A program made the position numbers and the translations under genes. This document shows, piece after piece, positions 43,037 to 44,105 of a DNA stretch of 44,105 nt (its first letter is position 1; the number at the start of each line of letters is the position of its first letter). The DNA is taken from NCBI GenBank assembly GCA_001899285.1, contig MKWA01000011.1:33905-78009 (forward strand). The letters are read 5' to 3'. The notes below the pieces were generated by a model. The model was not told where the DNA came from, did not search any database, and was given only the letters and a program-made list of their open reading frames with translations. The DNA is from Rhizobiales bacterium 64-17. Its GTDB lineage: Bacteria; Pseudomonadota; Alphaproteobacteria; Rhizobiales; Xanthobacteraceae.

Positions 43037-44105
43037 GACCGCAGCCGCAAAATCGTCCGACAAGACGAAAGCCACCGAATACATCGTCGCGGACATCGGC
43101 CTCGCCGACTTCGGCCGCAAGGAGCTGTCGCTCGCCGAAACCGAGATGCCGGGCCTGATGGCCACGCGCGAAGAATACGGCCCGAAGCAGCCGCTCAAGG
43201 GCGCGCGCATCGCCGGCTCGCTGCACATGACGATCCAGACCGGCGTGCTGATCGAAACGCTGAAGGCGCTCGGCGCCGATATCCGCTGGGTGTCGTGCAA
43301 CATCTATTCGACTCAGGATCACGCCGCCGCGGCGATCGCCGCCGCCGGCATTCCGGTGTTCGCGGTGAAGGGCGAAACGCTGAAGGACTACTGGGACTAC
43401 ACCGCCAAGCTGTTCGACTGGCACGGCGGCGGCCATCCCAACATGATCCTCGACGATGGCGGCGACGCGACGATGTATGTCCATCTCGGCCTGCGCGCCG
43501 AAAAGGGCGACACCGCGTTCCTCGACAAGCCCGGCTCCGAGGAAGAAGAAGTGTTCTTCGCGCTGCTCAAGAAGCAGCTCAAGGACAAGCCGAAGGGCTA
43601 TTTCCAGGCGATCGCCGACTCGATCAAGGGTGTCTCGGAAGAGACCACCACCGGCGTACATCGTCTTTACGACATGCAGAAGGCCGGTACGCTGCTGTGG
43701 CCGGCGATCAACGTCAACGACTCGGTCACCAAGTCGAAATTCGACAACCTCTACGGTTGCCGTGAATCGCTCGTCGACGGCATCCGCCGCGGCACCGACG
43801 TGATGATGTCCGGCAAGGTGGCGATGGTCGCCGGCTTCGGCGACGTCGGCAAGGGCTCGGCCGCCTCGCTGCGCCAGGCCGGCTGCCGCGTGATGGTGTC
43901 CGAGATCGATCCGATCTGCGCGCTGCAGGCGGCGATGGAAGGCTATCAGGTCGTGACCATGGAAGATGCGGCGCCGATCGCCGACATCTTCGTCACCGCC
44001 ACCGGCAACAAGGACATCATCACCATCGAGCACATGCGCGCGATGAAGGATCGCGCCATCGTCTGCAACATCGGCCACTTCGACAACGAGATCCAGATCG
44101 CCTCG
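43035..44105 (+). CDS. ahcY: Adenosylhomocysteinase (3' end beyond window)
   Basis: 357 codons are visible and the frame runs off the right edge; the full enzyme has about 470 residues. It hydrolyses S-adenosylhomocysteine to adenosine and homocysteine in the methyl cycle. [11 protein letters not shown] near 62-72, [14 protein letters not shown] near 87-100, DDGGDATM near 140 and [15 protein letters not shown] near 231-245 are conserved catalytic segments, and GFGDVGKG near 271-278 binds NAD. GGAG lies 4 bases before the ATG. Expression may be controlled by the leader hairpin. Confidence 0.96.
   Translation, partial: MTAAAKSSDKTKATEYIVADIGLADFGRKELSLAETEMPGLMATREEYGPKQPLKGARIAGSLHMTIQTGVLIETLKALGADIRWVSCNIYSTQDHAAAAIAAAGIPVFAVKGETLKDYWDYTAKLFDWHGGGHPNMILDDGGDATMYVHLGLRAEKGDTAFLDKPGSEEEEVFFALLKKQLKDKPKGYFQAIADSIKGVSEETTTGVHRLYDMQKAGTLLWPAINVNDSVTKSKFDNLYGCRESLVDGIRRGTDVMMSGKVAMVAGFGDVGKGSAASLRQAGCRVMVSEIDPICALQAAMEGYQVVTMEDAAPIADIFVTATGNKDIITIEHMRAMKDRAIVCNIGHFDNEIQIAS

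Noticed and set aside
42165..44078. 637-codon open frame on the minus strand across EIIA, HPr and ahcY
   Set aside because: It is antisense to three well-supported genes. High GC in the third codon position creates such frames; the product is Arg/His/Gly-rich with no family pattern.

Overview
The window looks like a high-GC alphaproteobacterial chromosome of the order Hyphomicrobiales, most likely the Bradyrhizobium/Rhodopseudomonas/Afipia group. The main argument is gene order at the right end: pckA, then chvI, chvG, a short hprK, a mannose-type EIIA, HPr and ahcY. This order is familiar from that group. About half of the window (roughly 1-22.4 kb) is accessory catabolic and transport DNA. 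The rest (22.6-44.1 kb) is mostly conserved metabolism and signalling.

Left part. Positions 1-4062 (minus strand) hold an oxygenase operon: a ferredoxin/flavin reductase, a Tat-exported SsuA-type binding protein, its ATPase and permease, and the start of a Rieske-type aromatic-ring dioxygenase alpha subunit cut by the window edge. A divergent GntR/FCD regulator sits at 4197-4889. Positions 5010-13435 (minus) hold a long operon: two coupled proteins of unknown family (580-aa class and 251 aa), a dipeptidase-fold protein that seems to lack part of the M19 metal site, a complete PotABCD-type transporter and an IclR regulator.

Positions 13783-18834 hold a MarR repressor, divergent from a five-gene operon: FAD monooxygenase, DUF2783 protein, SnoaL-like protein, a DszB-desulfinase-like protein and a DinB-fold protein. 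The operon ends in a clear intrinsic terminator. Two near-identical 18-bp palindromes lie in the marR/monooxygenase gap. Positions 18954-22357 hold a TctC-type binding protein and a salicylate-hydroxylase-like enzyme, divergent from a LysR regulator.

Right part. After a tRNA-Ser(GGA) with its own promoter comes a molybdenum/tungsten region (22.8-34.0 kb): an HTH plus binding-protein-domain regulator, divergent tupBCA, a ModA-like protein without signal peptide, a Mop protein, a FecBCD-like (MolABC-like) importer, a small exported unknown, fdhD, mobA, and convergent moeA and mobB. Together these would import the oxyanion, hold it, and insert and mature the cofactor for molybdo- or tungsto-enzymes such as formate dehydrogenase. 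No such enzyme is in the window.

Then follow an Arg/Pro/Ala-rich exported protein with a duplicated C-terminal domain, pckA with a strong bidirectional terminator, a HugZ-like FMN protein, the ChvI/ChvG two-component system, the HprK/EIIA/HPr regulatory phosphotransfer genes, and ahcY, which runs off the right edge. The ahcY ribosome-binding site and start codon lie inside one arm of a perfect 10-bp inverted repeat.

I saw no CRISPR array, insertion sequence, integrase or phage gene. All family names come from reading motifs by eye; no database search was possible.
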